NCBI GenBank assembly: GCA_019915015.1
Contig: JAHBBC010000007.1
Span: 1,116,001-1,180,000 of the forward strand
Origin: Auriscalpium vulgare
Taxonomy: Eukaryota; Basidiomycota; Agaricomycetes; Russulales; Auriscalpiaceae
Length of the DNA: 64,000 nucleotides
Reading direction: 5' to 3'
Shown piece after piece: positions 43,072 through 54,441 of this stretch; the first letter of the stretch is position 1; every line of letters begins with the position of its first letter. The notes below the pieces were generated by a model. It did no database searches. It was given only the letters and a program-made list of their open reading frames with translations, and was not told where the DNA came from. Made by a program: the position numbers and the translations under genes.

Positions 43072-46000
43072 TTACAATTCCCAGCTCGCATCCGCCTCGC
43101 CCTCCTTCACAAACGGCTTGTCGAGACCCGCAATGATGCTCTCACACAGAGGGCACGCGCTCGCCAGTATATCCTCCAGCTCCTCACGCAGTTTCTCCGT
43201 GCGCTTCCCGCCGTCCTTCTCGCCTGCCGCGTCCTTCTTGCCCACGCCGAACCCGATGCCCGGAATCCATCCCGCCGGTGCGGTGACGAGCATCGCGAGC
43301 GCGTCGGGCACGATGAGATCGCGCAGGCGGTCGCCCGCGGACATGATGTTGCGCCCAAGTGAGTTGGCCGCGCGGGTGCCGTTCTGGAGGGGCGCGGTGA
43401 AGTTTGACGAGAGGAGTGTGCGCTGGGACGTGGGCTGCCGTGTGTGCCCCGCACTGTGGACATGTGTGATCTGAGCGCGGTCAATGGGGGCAGCGCTGCC
43501 CTTCACGAGCTCGTTCTGGAGGGCAATGATCCGTCGAAGGGCGTGCGCAGGTAGATACTCCTTGGTCTGATGCGAAGGCGAATGCGTGAGGAAACACTCT
43601 CAAACGGAATGTGGGACGCACCAGACCAATCAAGCAGTCCGCATGGAACGTGTGCTGGCACGGGAACACATAGAATTGCCGCGTGAGCAGAGAGAACGCG
43701 CAAACAGAACACTTCTCTGCTGCGTCAATGGTGATGAACCGACTCTTAAGCCCTGCGATGGACTCCTTGATCGCATCGGCATTGCGCGTCGCCTCATCCA
43801 TTTCGCTCTTCAGCTCGTCGATCTGTGCCGAGTACCCCTCCAGGGCGTTCGCAATTTCGTCCTTGAAGTCGTCGATGACCACAAAGTCAGGGAAGAACGG
43901 CAAGATATCCTCAATTTTTAGGATGTCGGTGTTCTCCAAGAACCGCATTGCCCTGAAGATAACGTGAGCATTCGACCAAAGAGTGCAGGTCGAACGACGC
44001 GTACATTTTGATGTCCTCCTTGTCCTGGACAACAAACTTAGCGATCTTGAGCCAGAGCTTTTTGCGGAGCTGTTGGTCATCCTCCGGCTTATCCGCATTC
44101 AGCTTTGCGAGTTCGAGGTCGCCTTTCTCCAGCGCGAGGTCGACGCTGCTCTCCCACAAGCCCATCTGCGAGTATATGTGCACACACGGCTGGATGCGCC
44201 CCGCCTCGCTGCACAAGCGCAGCGCATAATCGAGATCGTAGTATGGCTTTCCGGTGAGCGGGTCCACAGGTGCCGTCGATAAGAATCGCAAGAGGGGCCC
44301 GTCGTCCTCCGACGCGCCGGGGGAAGCGTGGAAGGTGACGAGGAGATTGTGAATGGTCGCGGAGGTGCTAAATTGTTCGAAGATGGCGTGGTTGAGGTAG
44401 CGCACGGCGTGGTTAGGTGACAATGGGTCGCGGGGGGCATGTTGGAACTGAAGAAGTGCTGGCACCAGACGTAGTGGGTCGAGAGTAGGTTCTCGGAGCC
44501 AAGCGTCGACAGTCTCCTTGGGCGCATGTCGCATGAGAACAGGACCAAAGCGATAATAGAGGTCGAGCGACGACTGTCGACTGATGATCTCGATGGCAGT
44601 TAACCACTTCTCTTCGAGGATCCAGTGGTCCACCACCCGCTCGTGATCGCCAACAAGAGCCGCGTAGTGCAGATACATGTCAGTGCGTCCGTGCCCTTGG
44701 ATCAGCTCGTACACTGTTTTCGGCTCCAAGTTTTCCTACGCGTATCTGCTGAGCACAGGGCCCGCTGAAACTTATGCGCGACGAACCTTATATGTGTCCA
44801 AGAAGTTTCGAAGATCGTCTTCTAAGAAGCTGCGTTCCACTTTAACGTTCTCCACATCGTACGAAGCTAAAGACGACGCAACGAGGTCATCCAGCTCATT
44901 GGCTTTGCTCAAATAGAACTCGACGAGCCATGTCGCAAGCATCATCCGTTGCGTCAGGTCCTTCAAGACGCCATGAGCCAATTGTGTAAGAGTCAGTCAG
45001 GATCGCGAACCTGTCTCCGCGTGCGCTCCAGTCGCGAAGCCAGGTAGGATCTGAGAGCGTCCCTCTCGTTCGCATCCAGGAACTTCAGTGTTACCTCCTC
45101 GAATGGCACAGAGCATTGAGCATATGACTGTGCGGCTTGGAAATATCTCCCCTCCTTGAAGTAAGTGTGGGCTTGGGCAGAGATGACGTGATCTCTTTGT
45201 GCAGCTGTCTAAGAGTGTGTTCGTCAGCGCTGTTAGAAATGCCCTATACAAGAAGAAACTGACTTTCGCATAGCGCAAAGCAACGTCAAACTTCTCTTTC
45301 TGCAGGTAGACCTTCCAGACGTCCCGATCTTCATTCCCCACCACGAGTTCGAAGAGGGACTGGTCCGTGTAGACCCAGTATGTTTTCCGAACCGGGTCCG
45401 CAGTCAACCCTCGCACCTCTTCCCCTGGTTTCTGGTTGTGACATGAGACACTGGTCCCTTGAGTCCATTCAAGATGGTGCCTCACTTACCAGGGGCAGAG
45501 TTTCCTCGTAGGCTAGGTTCTCGTCCAATGTGGAGATGGCTGCTATTCGATCGGGATACAGCAGAACGAAGTGGAATTCAGTCAGTGCTATTGACGTCGG
45601 CACGTCTGAGGTTGTTGGTGCATTGTAGCTCCCCGGTGACGACGGGAACGTAGGGTACGGGAACAGCTGAGCATTGTCGATGAAATCGTCGGAGGTGGAC
45701 TGGAAATTCAGAGTCCCGTGGTAGATACCAGGTCCTGGTGCTTCAAGTGGGTGATGATTCGCAGGAATGTCGAGGAGGCACTTACCAGTCATCCAGGCTA
45801 GCTCTTTGGGTAATGAATGCGCCTGGTCACTATTGGGTGTATAGTAATGCAGCTCGGAATGCCGGATGTTTCCAGGTAGCTCGAGAATCTCTTCGACGGT
45901 TCAGCATATAAGACAGCGCATGAGACGATTCGCTCACTTGGTGCCGTTTCCCGGTAACTCGCAAACAGTGAACTGAACACCTTTGACCCATCGTCTGAAC

Positions 46001-46876
46001 GCCGATCTGGTGTGCCGACGAACTGGTATATTCGCGAGGGTGTGGTTACCACAACGAGGACTCGCTTGGGATCGACAGGCGGGAACAAGTCAAAGCTTAT
46101 GCCGGTAATGGCAGTCCGCTCAGGAAGAGAGAACACCGCACCAAGGTGACGCTCTTGCGACTTGAAAAAGTCCTCCTCCGCGTCCAAGAGAGCCTCATAG
46201 ATAGTCCCATTCCTCCCACCGATGAGAATCTCCCGTGTCGATGTCAGATGTGACGCCGCCAGCAGAGCCGACTTGTTCCACGCGACGCTCTCAATGACCA
46301 TCTTGAACGTCTTGAGCAGTTTTGGCTTCTTCCATCCCCGGTAGAGGTACCAATTTTCTCCTTGCTGCGAGGTTATCAGAAGGTGCCTTCCCGATGGATC
46401 CAAGAAGAGCTTGTGAATCGTCATCTCGGTCGACTTATTGCGCGGGATTGGTATCTTCACGACCTGGTCAGCGCGGGCCAGCTCGATGAGGACCAGCATG
46501 TTTGATGCGAGGCCCATTGCAAGCATGTCGGATGACACGGCCAAGGAGATGAGGGGGGATGGCAGTGAGTATTGAACGCGACCGAGGTCGAATACGGGTG
46601 CCAGAGCTGCTGCCGGGTTAGTATATTGCGGGTCATCCTGTCCGCACTTCAGTAAGGCATTATCAGCGATCCAACAGCCACGCACAATTAATCCATTGTC
46701 TGCTCCTAATTCGTCGGTGTCGTATGGCGAGGGCTCGAAGCCCTCATAGCGCAGGGGAGGCAGCGCTTGCGCGCCTTGCACCAAACCACCTGCAGGTGCT
46801 GCGGCGTGTTCGACGTCTAACACGAGCGTCAGTAACGTTCATCAGACAGAGAATATGGCATACAGTCGTCAAACAT
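43072..46876 (-). CDS. VPS18: VPS18/Pep3, shared core subunit of HOPS and CORVET
   Basis: About eleven exons, the first of only 13 nt (46876..46864). The N-terminal part is a beta-propeller (RGCWIADNALLKCGQ, then SLAVSSDMLAMGLASNMLVL). It continues with ELHYYTPNSDQAHSLPKELA and an alpha-solenoid with LTQRMMLATWLVEFYLSKAN, TVYELIQGHGRTDMYLHYAA and LDPLRLVPALLQFQHAPRD. The C-terminal RING-H2 motif is split: CSVCAFSLLTRQFYVFPCQH and TFHADCLIGL, then KEYLPAHALRRIIALQ and ACPLCESII. Vps18 is a core tether of endosome and vacuole fusion complexes and its RING domain binds Vps11. Introns 45891..45937 and 44961..45010 appear to end in AAG. Every expected block is present and in order. Confidence 0.94.
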
Positions 46877-47551
46877 GGTGCAGAAGTAGAGCTTCTGGGC
46901 CGCAGGCGGAAGTAGTATGTGTGGTGAGATGTGCAACCGCCGGGCATCCACTGATTCGCGTGGCTGCTCATTGTCACGTGCCTCATGTGTCCGTTGCCGA
47001 CCTTGGCGCATCGGAAGACAGTCGTTCCGCCACTATAGTAAGATGTGGATCCTGCTTGAGCAGTGCCTCGACTCTCGGAGAGCTCATTATCGAACAGGCG
47101 CGTAAACCCACATAGAATCAATCTGGTCATGTTACACAGTGGCGATACGGAAGGAATTACTACACCGGGTAGCCAAGAGGACAGAGGTTTCGAACGAAGA
47201 TAGTCAAACCGAATTGCACAGAAAGGTGCACACGAGCGAGATATAGCCCAATAAACAAACAATCATACGCAAAAATACTCAACGTCAACGGGCAAACAAA
47301 ACGGAATAAATCAACTCGCGGACGGAGAGGGAACGTAACATAGGACGGATGGGTGGTGAGAGCGAGTCGCAGTAGAAGAACAAGGGTAGGCATACATAAA
47401 GGGCGTCCGAGGAGTCAAGGTGTGGGACGTGATGACCCGTACTTATAGATACATGACCGATAGCAAAACATAGCGATGACGAAAACAGCGGCAATGAGAG
47501 ATTGCCGCAAAAGCGAATCACAAAACGACTGGACGATGCGGGCAGGTGCGG
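46877..47551. other. Tandem spacer between the zinc-finger gene and VPS18
   Basis: About 675 nt with the VPS18 promoter and the 3' region of the zinc-finger gene. It is AT-richer than coding DNA and no gene signal was found. Confidence 0.5.
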
Positions 47552-49501
47552 CTACTCGGTGCCAGCTATGGTCCTGCGTCGCTTTCTCATGGGGGGTCGG
47601 TAGCTGGGAGAGTCAGTGACGTTGGCATCGATGTAGGCCAAGTCCAGAAGATTGACGCTGTTGGACTTGGAGCCACGACCTCGAGCAACAGGAGAAGACA
47701 TGAGAAGCTCCTCCGTCTCGCCAATGTCTGCATCGTCATCGTCATCCTCAAGATCTCGCTTCAACGAGAACGCCTCCATGAGCCCGAGGCCACTCGACTT
47801 GAATGGGCGCGAGCCGAGTGCGCTCTGTGCCGTTTTGGTGGTGCGGATGACGGGACTCTCGGTCATGAGCAGGGGCGGGTTTACACCAGCCTGCTCTTTG
47901 TGGAATTCGACTATTGATCCATAGAGATCGAAAAACGGATCTTCGCCGCCCTCGACGCTCGCTGATTGCAGAAGGCCGTTGCTTATAGGAAGACGGACGG
48001 GGGTGTCGAGGGAGAAATCAGAGGATGATTTGGATGCTCGTGGGGTAAAGTCGCTATTGTTCGGCCTGGAAGTGGCCGGGCGGTAGCGCTCATAGCTCAC
48101 GGGCGAAGGCAGGGTTCCGGAGAGAAAGAGTCGACGAGGCGTGGGCTTGGTGAAACCCAGTCCCACATTCTTCGTAGGAAGAGCATTGGTACCGGGTTCC
48201 TTCCTCTTCCCAAAGACAACGACATTCGGGGTGCTGAAGACGCTGGCCTTGCCTGATTGCGGCATGATGTTGACAGGGCTGGCGTCAACGACAGCCTTGG
48301 GTGTCTGAGCGACAAGCGTGGTGAGAGCTACATCACGAGCTCTGGAGTGCAGTGGGTGACTTGGGCTCGGGAACCGCCAAGGCTGGTCCGAAGGAAGGCG
48401 AGGCGGTGAGTGACGGAAGGACGGAGTGGAGAGAGGATTGTAAGGTGACGCGGGAAGGATCGGTCGGATGGGAGTCGGGGGTGCATCACCAACGATGGGA
48501 TAGCCAAGAAATTCCGGGGACTCCGACCGCGGCGAATCCGGAGGCGGCGTGGCACTGGCTCGGGAGCTTGACTGGGACAGAGGAGGGCGGGAAACCTCTA
48601 CAGCGGGTTCCAGAATAGCAAACGCTTCCTCTGGAATGCGAGGTGCATTTGGCACCGTCATATCGTCGTCGTCCTCGGCAGACTCAAAGCCATTTCCGCG
48701 ATCGAACAGAGCAGAAGTACTCGTGCTGGCTGCAGGGCGGAGAGAGCGCAGCCTAGATTTAGAACCCTGCGACGATGCACCTCGGCCCTGTCGACCGGAA
48801 GAGTGGTTTTCTTTCTCATGGCGCTCCTTTGTCTCCCCTCCTATTGAGACAGCTTAGTCTTGAAACGGACATGCGACTACGTAAAAACACTCACTCCCAC
48901 TCTTGCGCGAGCGATCCGTATTATCGCGGCGATTGGCCATAGCGATCTTGTGTTTCTCGAAAACGTGGCGCCTCCACATGCTCTTGGCATTGACGCCGGC
49001 ATAAGTCCTTCTGCAGAATGTGCAGCGGAGACGAGGCTCCTCGCCCTCGGGCCAGCCATCGGCACCTCGTTCCTTGAGGTCCTTCTTCTTGGCGGGACAC
49101 CAGCCCCGCGGGGGCTCAAGTTGGGAAAGGTATGGAACGGCATCGGGAGTAGAGACTTGAGTGGAAACGAAATCGCTCGCTATCAAAAACCAGTCGGGAT
49201 TCGCGGCCATCAGTGAGTAAGTGAGGCCCTCAGGATGATGATGGGCGTCAGGAAATGAGGTGAAAGGAGGGCGAATGAAGACGGCATTGGGATCGGAGAT
49301 TGAGGGGTCCATTGGAGGAAGCGGGTGAGTGAGCGAGTGATTGCGGGCGGGGGGCGGGGGCTTGGGAAGCGGGAGGGCGGCCGACGAATTGGGATTGTAA
49401 GGGCGGGGCTGAAATGACGTGGCTGATGGGGTAAAAAAATCAAGACTTGCTGGGGAGGTGAGGCGGCGCTTGAGGTGGCTGCTGGAACGGGTGTCGGCCA
49501 T
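47552..49501 (-). CDS. Disordered protein with a C2H2-like zinc finger, function unknown
   Basis: Two exons (49501..48895, 48840..47552) encode 631 residues. At about residues 160-190 a single finger reads LRCTFCRRTYAGVNAKSMW, then RRHVFEKHKI, a C-x2-C...H-x4-H arrangement with an unusually long loop. The segment just before it, PYLSQLEPPRGWCPAKKKD, also carries a Cys. The remainder is Ser/Pro-rich with many SP and TP sites, a basic patch (RKRRR-type) and the C-terminal MRKRRRTIAGTE, suggesting nuclear location and kinase control. I do not recognise a named homologue; a transcription or cell-cycle regulator is possible but unproven. The intron is 54 nt with GTGAGT and CAATAG ends. Confidence 0.72.
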
Positions 49502-50286
49502 GCTGAGGAGGGGTGAAGCAAGACGGGGGTCGCACTGCCTTGGGATGACTAGTCAGAACGAGACGACGCCGGAGAGGGAGAAAAAAGCAAAAAAGCACCT
49601 TGGGATGGATTTGCGAATGGGGAAAGAGGAGGGAGGAGGAGGGACGCCGGGGGAGAGTGGGCGGAGTGCTGAGGGTGGAATGAAGTGCACGGCGTCGTCA
49701 CGTCGAAGTGATGTCGGGTTAGGTAAGCCATTTCAAGCGGAGTTTACACGTTCACTCCCTCCGACGCGTCGCGCACGTGATCGTAATGTGCTCGCAGTTC
49801 CCGCTACCTTTAGGTACTAAGTAGGGGGTCTTAGGGCTCATGATCGGCTTATTTTCCGCAAAAGATCCATAGATTTTGGCCAATTCAGCGGGGTTCTCCA
49901 CCTCGGCCAGCCACTTCATCTCAACCCAGTAACTCTGACCTTGCTCCGAGCCTCTGAGCCTCTGACGGAGTCCGACCGCCATAAAGTGCAGCCGCCGGCA
50001 TGTGATGCCGTCGGGTGGTCAGAAACCGCCTTCTATAAGTACAGACGTATAGTCACACCGCGATGGTCGCCCGTAGCGGGCGATCCTCACGCTTATACTA
50101 TGTTCACACTTCAGATGCTAAACTATACACATACAAGAGCATATACATATGTGCCTGGCACATTGATGACCGGGGAGAGACCTTGGCGAGCAAGGTAACA
50201 AGTACTTGTACTGCCGATCAAAAGGCAAGCGATACATAGCTGGAGGTCCGTCAGAAGGAGCGGCTACTCGGAGTGTACTCTTGAAC
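49502..50286. other. Intergenic region, no convincing gene
   Basis: A minus-strand frame at 49752..49982 with a segment MKWLAEVENPAELAKIYGSF looks protein-like but is isolated, with no motif and no clear exon partners. The rest holds the promoter of the zinc-finger gene (5' side) and the 3' region of the DUF423 gene. Confidence 0.4.
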
Positions 50287-50776
50287 CTACCCAGCAATCA
50301 TGAGCAGACCGCCAAGCGGCGTTATGGGGCCAATCGCCTTGAAACTGCGAGTTCAGCAATTAGTGCATCTTCTCACATGGCTTGAATGATCCACAGACCG
50401 GTCGCGGTCGAGCACGAGAGCAAAGACAGAGCTGGAAAAGATTAAGCCCCCGATGGCAACGGCAGGGCCCGCAAACCGATGTACCGCGAAGCGTGGATGA
50501 TAGGACACCAACAGCAAGCTGAGGCCATTGAAAATCTGAAGAAAACACGATCAAACACAAACTCGTCTACCCTCGGGGGTGGCAATTTACCGCATAGTGG
50601 GCTCCCGTTGCGAAAGAGTTAATCTTGTCGGCCGTCATACCAGGCCGCGACTTGAGTCCATGTGTACCGAATGCTCCCGCCAGCATACCACCGGCAACTA
50701 GGGCGCGCACACTGCTTGAGCTTTGAGCGCACGTCCACAGAGAGCGCACGCACCAAAGAGTGCTCCCACACGCCAT
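50287..50776 (-). CDS. DUF423-family small membrane protein
   Basis: Exons 50776..50754, 50711..50591, 50535..50399 and 50344..50287 encode 112 residues. The family pattern is visible: VAGGMLAGAFGTHGLKSR (usual GAFGAHGLK), NSFATGAHYAVIFNGLSLLL across an intron, an internal hydrophobic segment, and AIGPITPLGGLLMIAG at the C-terminus. DUF423 proteins (YgdD/TMEM256-like) are small four-helix membrane proteins of unknown function; the animal homologue TMEM256 is linked to mitochondria. The first intron (42 nt) is frame-neutral, so it may instead be coding. Length fits the family. Confidence 0.85.
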
Positions 50777-51288
50777 AGAAGAGGGGAGGCGGGCATGGCC
50801 CCTACGCTTCCATGACCCAAGAGTGGAGTCGACGGGTTTGCCATGGCTGGGTTGTTCAGGGAAGGGCGCGCAGCTCAACGGCTCGAGGGCGGTGGGCAAG
50901 AGGAAGAGCGAGCGAACACGTCGTCAGCAGCCGACCGGCACTATTAGTAGTGACCTCCAGGCTCTCACAGGCTCACCGGGGCCTCACCGAGGCGTGCCGG
51001 CTCTCTTTGCCATGGGAGATTTGCTACAGTGACAAAGGCATGCTACTGTCCTGCAAGCAATGCAAGGAGTTCCAAGCTAGAAAGAAAGGCAGAGATCGCA
51101 GTTGACTCGGAGCTGGAGCATAAGTATGTGCGGCAGATCTCAAACTAAAAGATCTGCCAGGCGCCTCAGTGCCGAATTGGGATGCAGCAGCACGGTATTA
51201 TTTCTGGCCGGCCCCTCGTCTGCGATCCTCTGTCCTCGAGCATCCTTCTCTTCCTACTCGTCTGTGCGCTGTATCGCCTTATTTTAGG

Positions 51289-54200
51289 ATGGGGAAGGCA
51301 CAGAAAAAGACCGGCAAGGGCCGTCTGGACAAGTACTACAAGCTCGCAAAGTATGTCCACAACGTCTTCACAAATGCTCACCTGCTCAAGTTGTTCATCC
51401 AAGAGAGCAGGGCTACCGCGCTCGGTCTGCCTTCAAGCTCATACAGTTGAACAAGAAGTACTCGTTCCTTGAGTCCGCCCGATGCTGTATCGACCTGTGC
51501 GCTGCTCCAGGTGGTTGGCTGCAGGTCGCAAGCAAAACCATGCCGCAGAATAGTGTGATCGTCGGTGCGTCACCTGCACCTCTACGCATTCTCTTTACTG
51601 ACTAGACGTTCTCAAGGTGTCGATCTTGTTGCAATCAAACCCATCCCGAGGGTCTCCACATTTGCTGCCGACATCACTACTACTCACTGCCGCAACCTCC
51701 TTCGCGGCGAGCTGAAGGACTGGAAAGCTGACGTCGTGCTGCACGACGGTGCACCGAATGTTGGTACGGCCTGGGTGCAAGACGCCTACTCCCAATCTGA
51801 GCTCGTTCTCATGTCTCTGAAACTCGCTGTTGAGTTCCTCATGAAGGGGGGCACCTTCGTGACGAAAGTTTTCCGGAGCGCGGATTACAACAGTCTGATA
51901 TGGGTCTTCAACCAACTTTTTGCAAAGGTGGAAGCGACCAAGCCTCCCTCTTCCCGGTACGCTATAGCACCGACTACAGTGCGTATGTCTACTAACCAGT
52001 TTTGCGTAGTAATGTCTCTGCCGAGATCTTCGTGGTCTGTCGCGAATTCTACGCCCCGAAGACGATCGACCCGAAGTTCCTTGATCCGAAACATGTCTTC
52101 AAGGATGCCAATGCGACTGGGGCCGCCGGAGAGAGCGGTCTCTCCGCGGGTAATCTGCAGGCAAATGTCTTCCAGCCAGAAAAGAAGCGTCGGCACCGCG
52201 ATGGATATGGTGACGGCGACTACACCCTGTTTCGAAAAAGTGGTGTCTCCGACTTCGTACAAGCATCAGACCCCATCGCTGTACTCGGGAGCGTCAGCAA
52301 GCTGGCATTTGAGACGGAGGAAGAGAAAGAGTATGTCATTCATCTTGATCCTAGCGTTTGATAGCTCATTAAAGCGTAAATACAGATGGGCCGCCCTCGA
52401 CATCACGACCACGGACGTGAAGGCTAACTTGGACGATCTGAAGGTGCTCGGCAAAGGTGACTTCAAGTCCCTATTGAAATGGCGAACATCTCTTCGGGAG
52501 GAAGTAGGTGCTTTCTGACTCATCTCGTGGTTTTTGCTTATGCTTTTTGTCAGATTGGCCTGGATGTCAAGACAAAGGACGCAGAGGAGCTTACGGAGGT
52601 TGTCGAAGTCACGGAAGAAGTCGATGAGGAGGCGCAGCTTCAACAAGAGGTGTGACACGTATCCGCGCATATTGTCCCGTTTTTGTTGACGTTCTGGTGC
52701 AGCTGGAACGTCTCAACGCAGAAGCTTCTGCACGAACAAAACGTGAGCGGCGGAGAGCCAACGAGGTCAAACAGCGAACAATTCAACGCATGCAACTGCA
52801 AATGGTTGCACCGCTCGAAATTGGGCTAGAACAGACCGACGCGGCTCTCGCACACGGGTCAGAAGACGTTTTCGACTTGGGCGATGCGGAAAATGGCCTG
52901 AAGAAAAAGGGAGGGGTTTCCAGATTTGCTGCTGGTGACGAGGACGGCAGCGACGAGGACGAGGAATTGGATGGCGAGGAGTCGGACCATGAGGTGCTGG
53001 ATACTGACGAGGAGCGAGAAAAGAAGACGCGGGAGCTTGAAGGAGACCTCGACGGGCTCTACGATGCGTATCGGGAGCGGTTGGCCGAAAGGGACTCCAA
53101 GTTCAAGGCAAAGGAAGCACGCGCGAAGAACAAGGAGCGGGAAGAGTGGAGGGGTATACAGGAGGAGCAGAGCGATGACAACGACAGCGACGAGGGAGGG
53201 TGGGACGAGCTGCAGCAGGCGAAGACCAGGGTCGACGAATCTTCTTCCGATGAGGACAGTGACAGCGATGACGAGCCCGCGAAGCCATCGTTGAAGCGCA
53301 GGAGGGAGGTCGAGAGCGAGGTAAAAGGACAAAAGAAGGCAAGGCTATTGACAAAGCTGGAGGAGCCCAAGAGCAAGCTGCAGGCTAGTCGCGCGACCGA
53401 CGTGTGGTTCAGTCAGGATGTGTTCTCTGGAGTCGCTGGGCTCGACGATGTAGACGAGGAGGAGGAGGAGGAGGAGGAGGATGGGGAGGAGGACGGAGAA
53501 AGTGATGCGCCATCTAGTGAAGCTGCCGATGAGGTACGTCCCATGACGAACTTCGATTTTGCGTGCTATCTGACTCTTTTCCTCAGCCTAGTGATGATGA
53601 CGACTTCGAGATCGTCCCGCAGGAGCCGGATGATGGGGGGATGTGGGACGTCGAAGATGAGAATGAGGATGACGCGAAGCAGGCGCGGATTCGCAGTACG
53701 TGCTGTTCAGGAGTGGGCTCAACCTGTCGGCTAACTCATCTTTTCAGAAAATGGCCTGCTGACAGCAGAGGCTGTAACTCTTGCACAACAACTCGTCAAT
53801 CGACAAACGACCAAAACCGACCTCATCAACGATGGCTTCACTCGCTATTCCCTCAATTCCAAAGACGACTTGCCTTCATGGTTCCTCGATGACGAGTCAA
53901 AGCATTACATGCCTAATATCCCGATCACCAAAGAAGCCGTGGCGGCACTGCGAGCTAAGCAGCGCGCCCTCGACGCGCGACCTATCAAGAAGGTTGCCGA
54001 AGCTAAAGCGCGGAAGAAGTACAAGGCGGCGCAGAGGCTCGAGAAAGCAATGAAGAAAGCAGAGGGTGTCACGCAGACTGACGACATGACCGAGCGTGAG
54101 AAGGCGCAGCAGGTCGAGAAACTCATGCGCAAGGGCCTGTCGAAGGGCAAGAAGAAGAACGAAGTCAAGCTGGTGGTGGCAAAGGGTGCCCACAAGGGTC

Positions 54201-54365
54201 TGAAGGGACGGCCGAAAGGTGTTAAAGGTCGGTATACCATGGTAGACTCCCGCATGAAGAAAGAGGTGCGTTGTGTATCTGCAAACTCCGCATTCCATGC
54301 TCACGCGTACGTAGGTTCGCGCTAAGAGGCGGAAGGACAAAGAGACCAAGAAGCGGAAACATTGA
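51289..54365 (+). CDS. SPB1: SPB1, FtsJ-type rRNA 2'-O-methyltransferase of the pre-60S particle
   Basis: Ten exons (51289..51350, 51404..51564, 51617..51956, 52010..52330, 52386..52503, 52554..52649, 52703..53533, 53587..53695, 53748..54265, 54315..54365) give 868 residues. The FtsJ domain has the K-D-K-E tetrad: [47 protein letters not shown] and [13 protein letters not shown], plus the SAM motif [17 protein letters not shown] long acidic middle follows. The Spb1 C-terminal domain includes [20 protein letters not shown] and [20 protein letters not shown], ending KKRKH. In yeast Spb1 methylates G2922 of 25S rRNA in the peptidyl-transferase centre. Introns 1 and 2 end in AAG: only these acceptors restore [12 protein letters not shown] and [11 protein letters not shown]. 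Confidence 0.96.
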
Positions 54366-54441
54366 TGGTTTCTTGGGATTCGGCATGTGGTAATGTGCAT
54401 TATATTATGATAGCGTAACGACTGGAGGCCTATGCAGCTTC

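Noticed and set aside
45753..45790. A further AAG acceptor in VPS18 before the GPGIYHGTL segment
   Set aside because: A CAG a few bases downstream gives an equally good and more family-like sequence (WMTGPGIYHG), so the canonical site was preferred.
49752..49982. Minus-strand frame with a protein-like segment MKWLAEVENPAELAKIYGSF
   Set aside because: Isolated, no identifiable family and no credible flanking exons; noted in the intergenic entry only.
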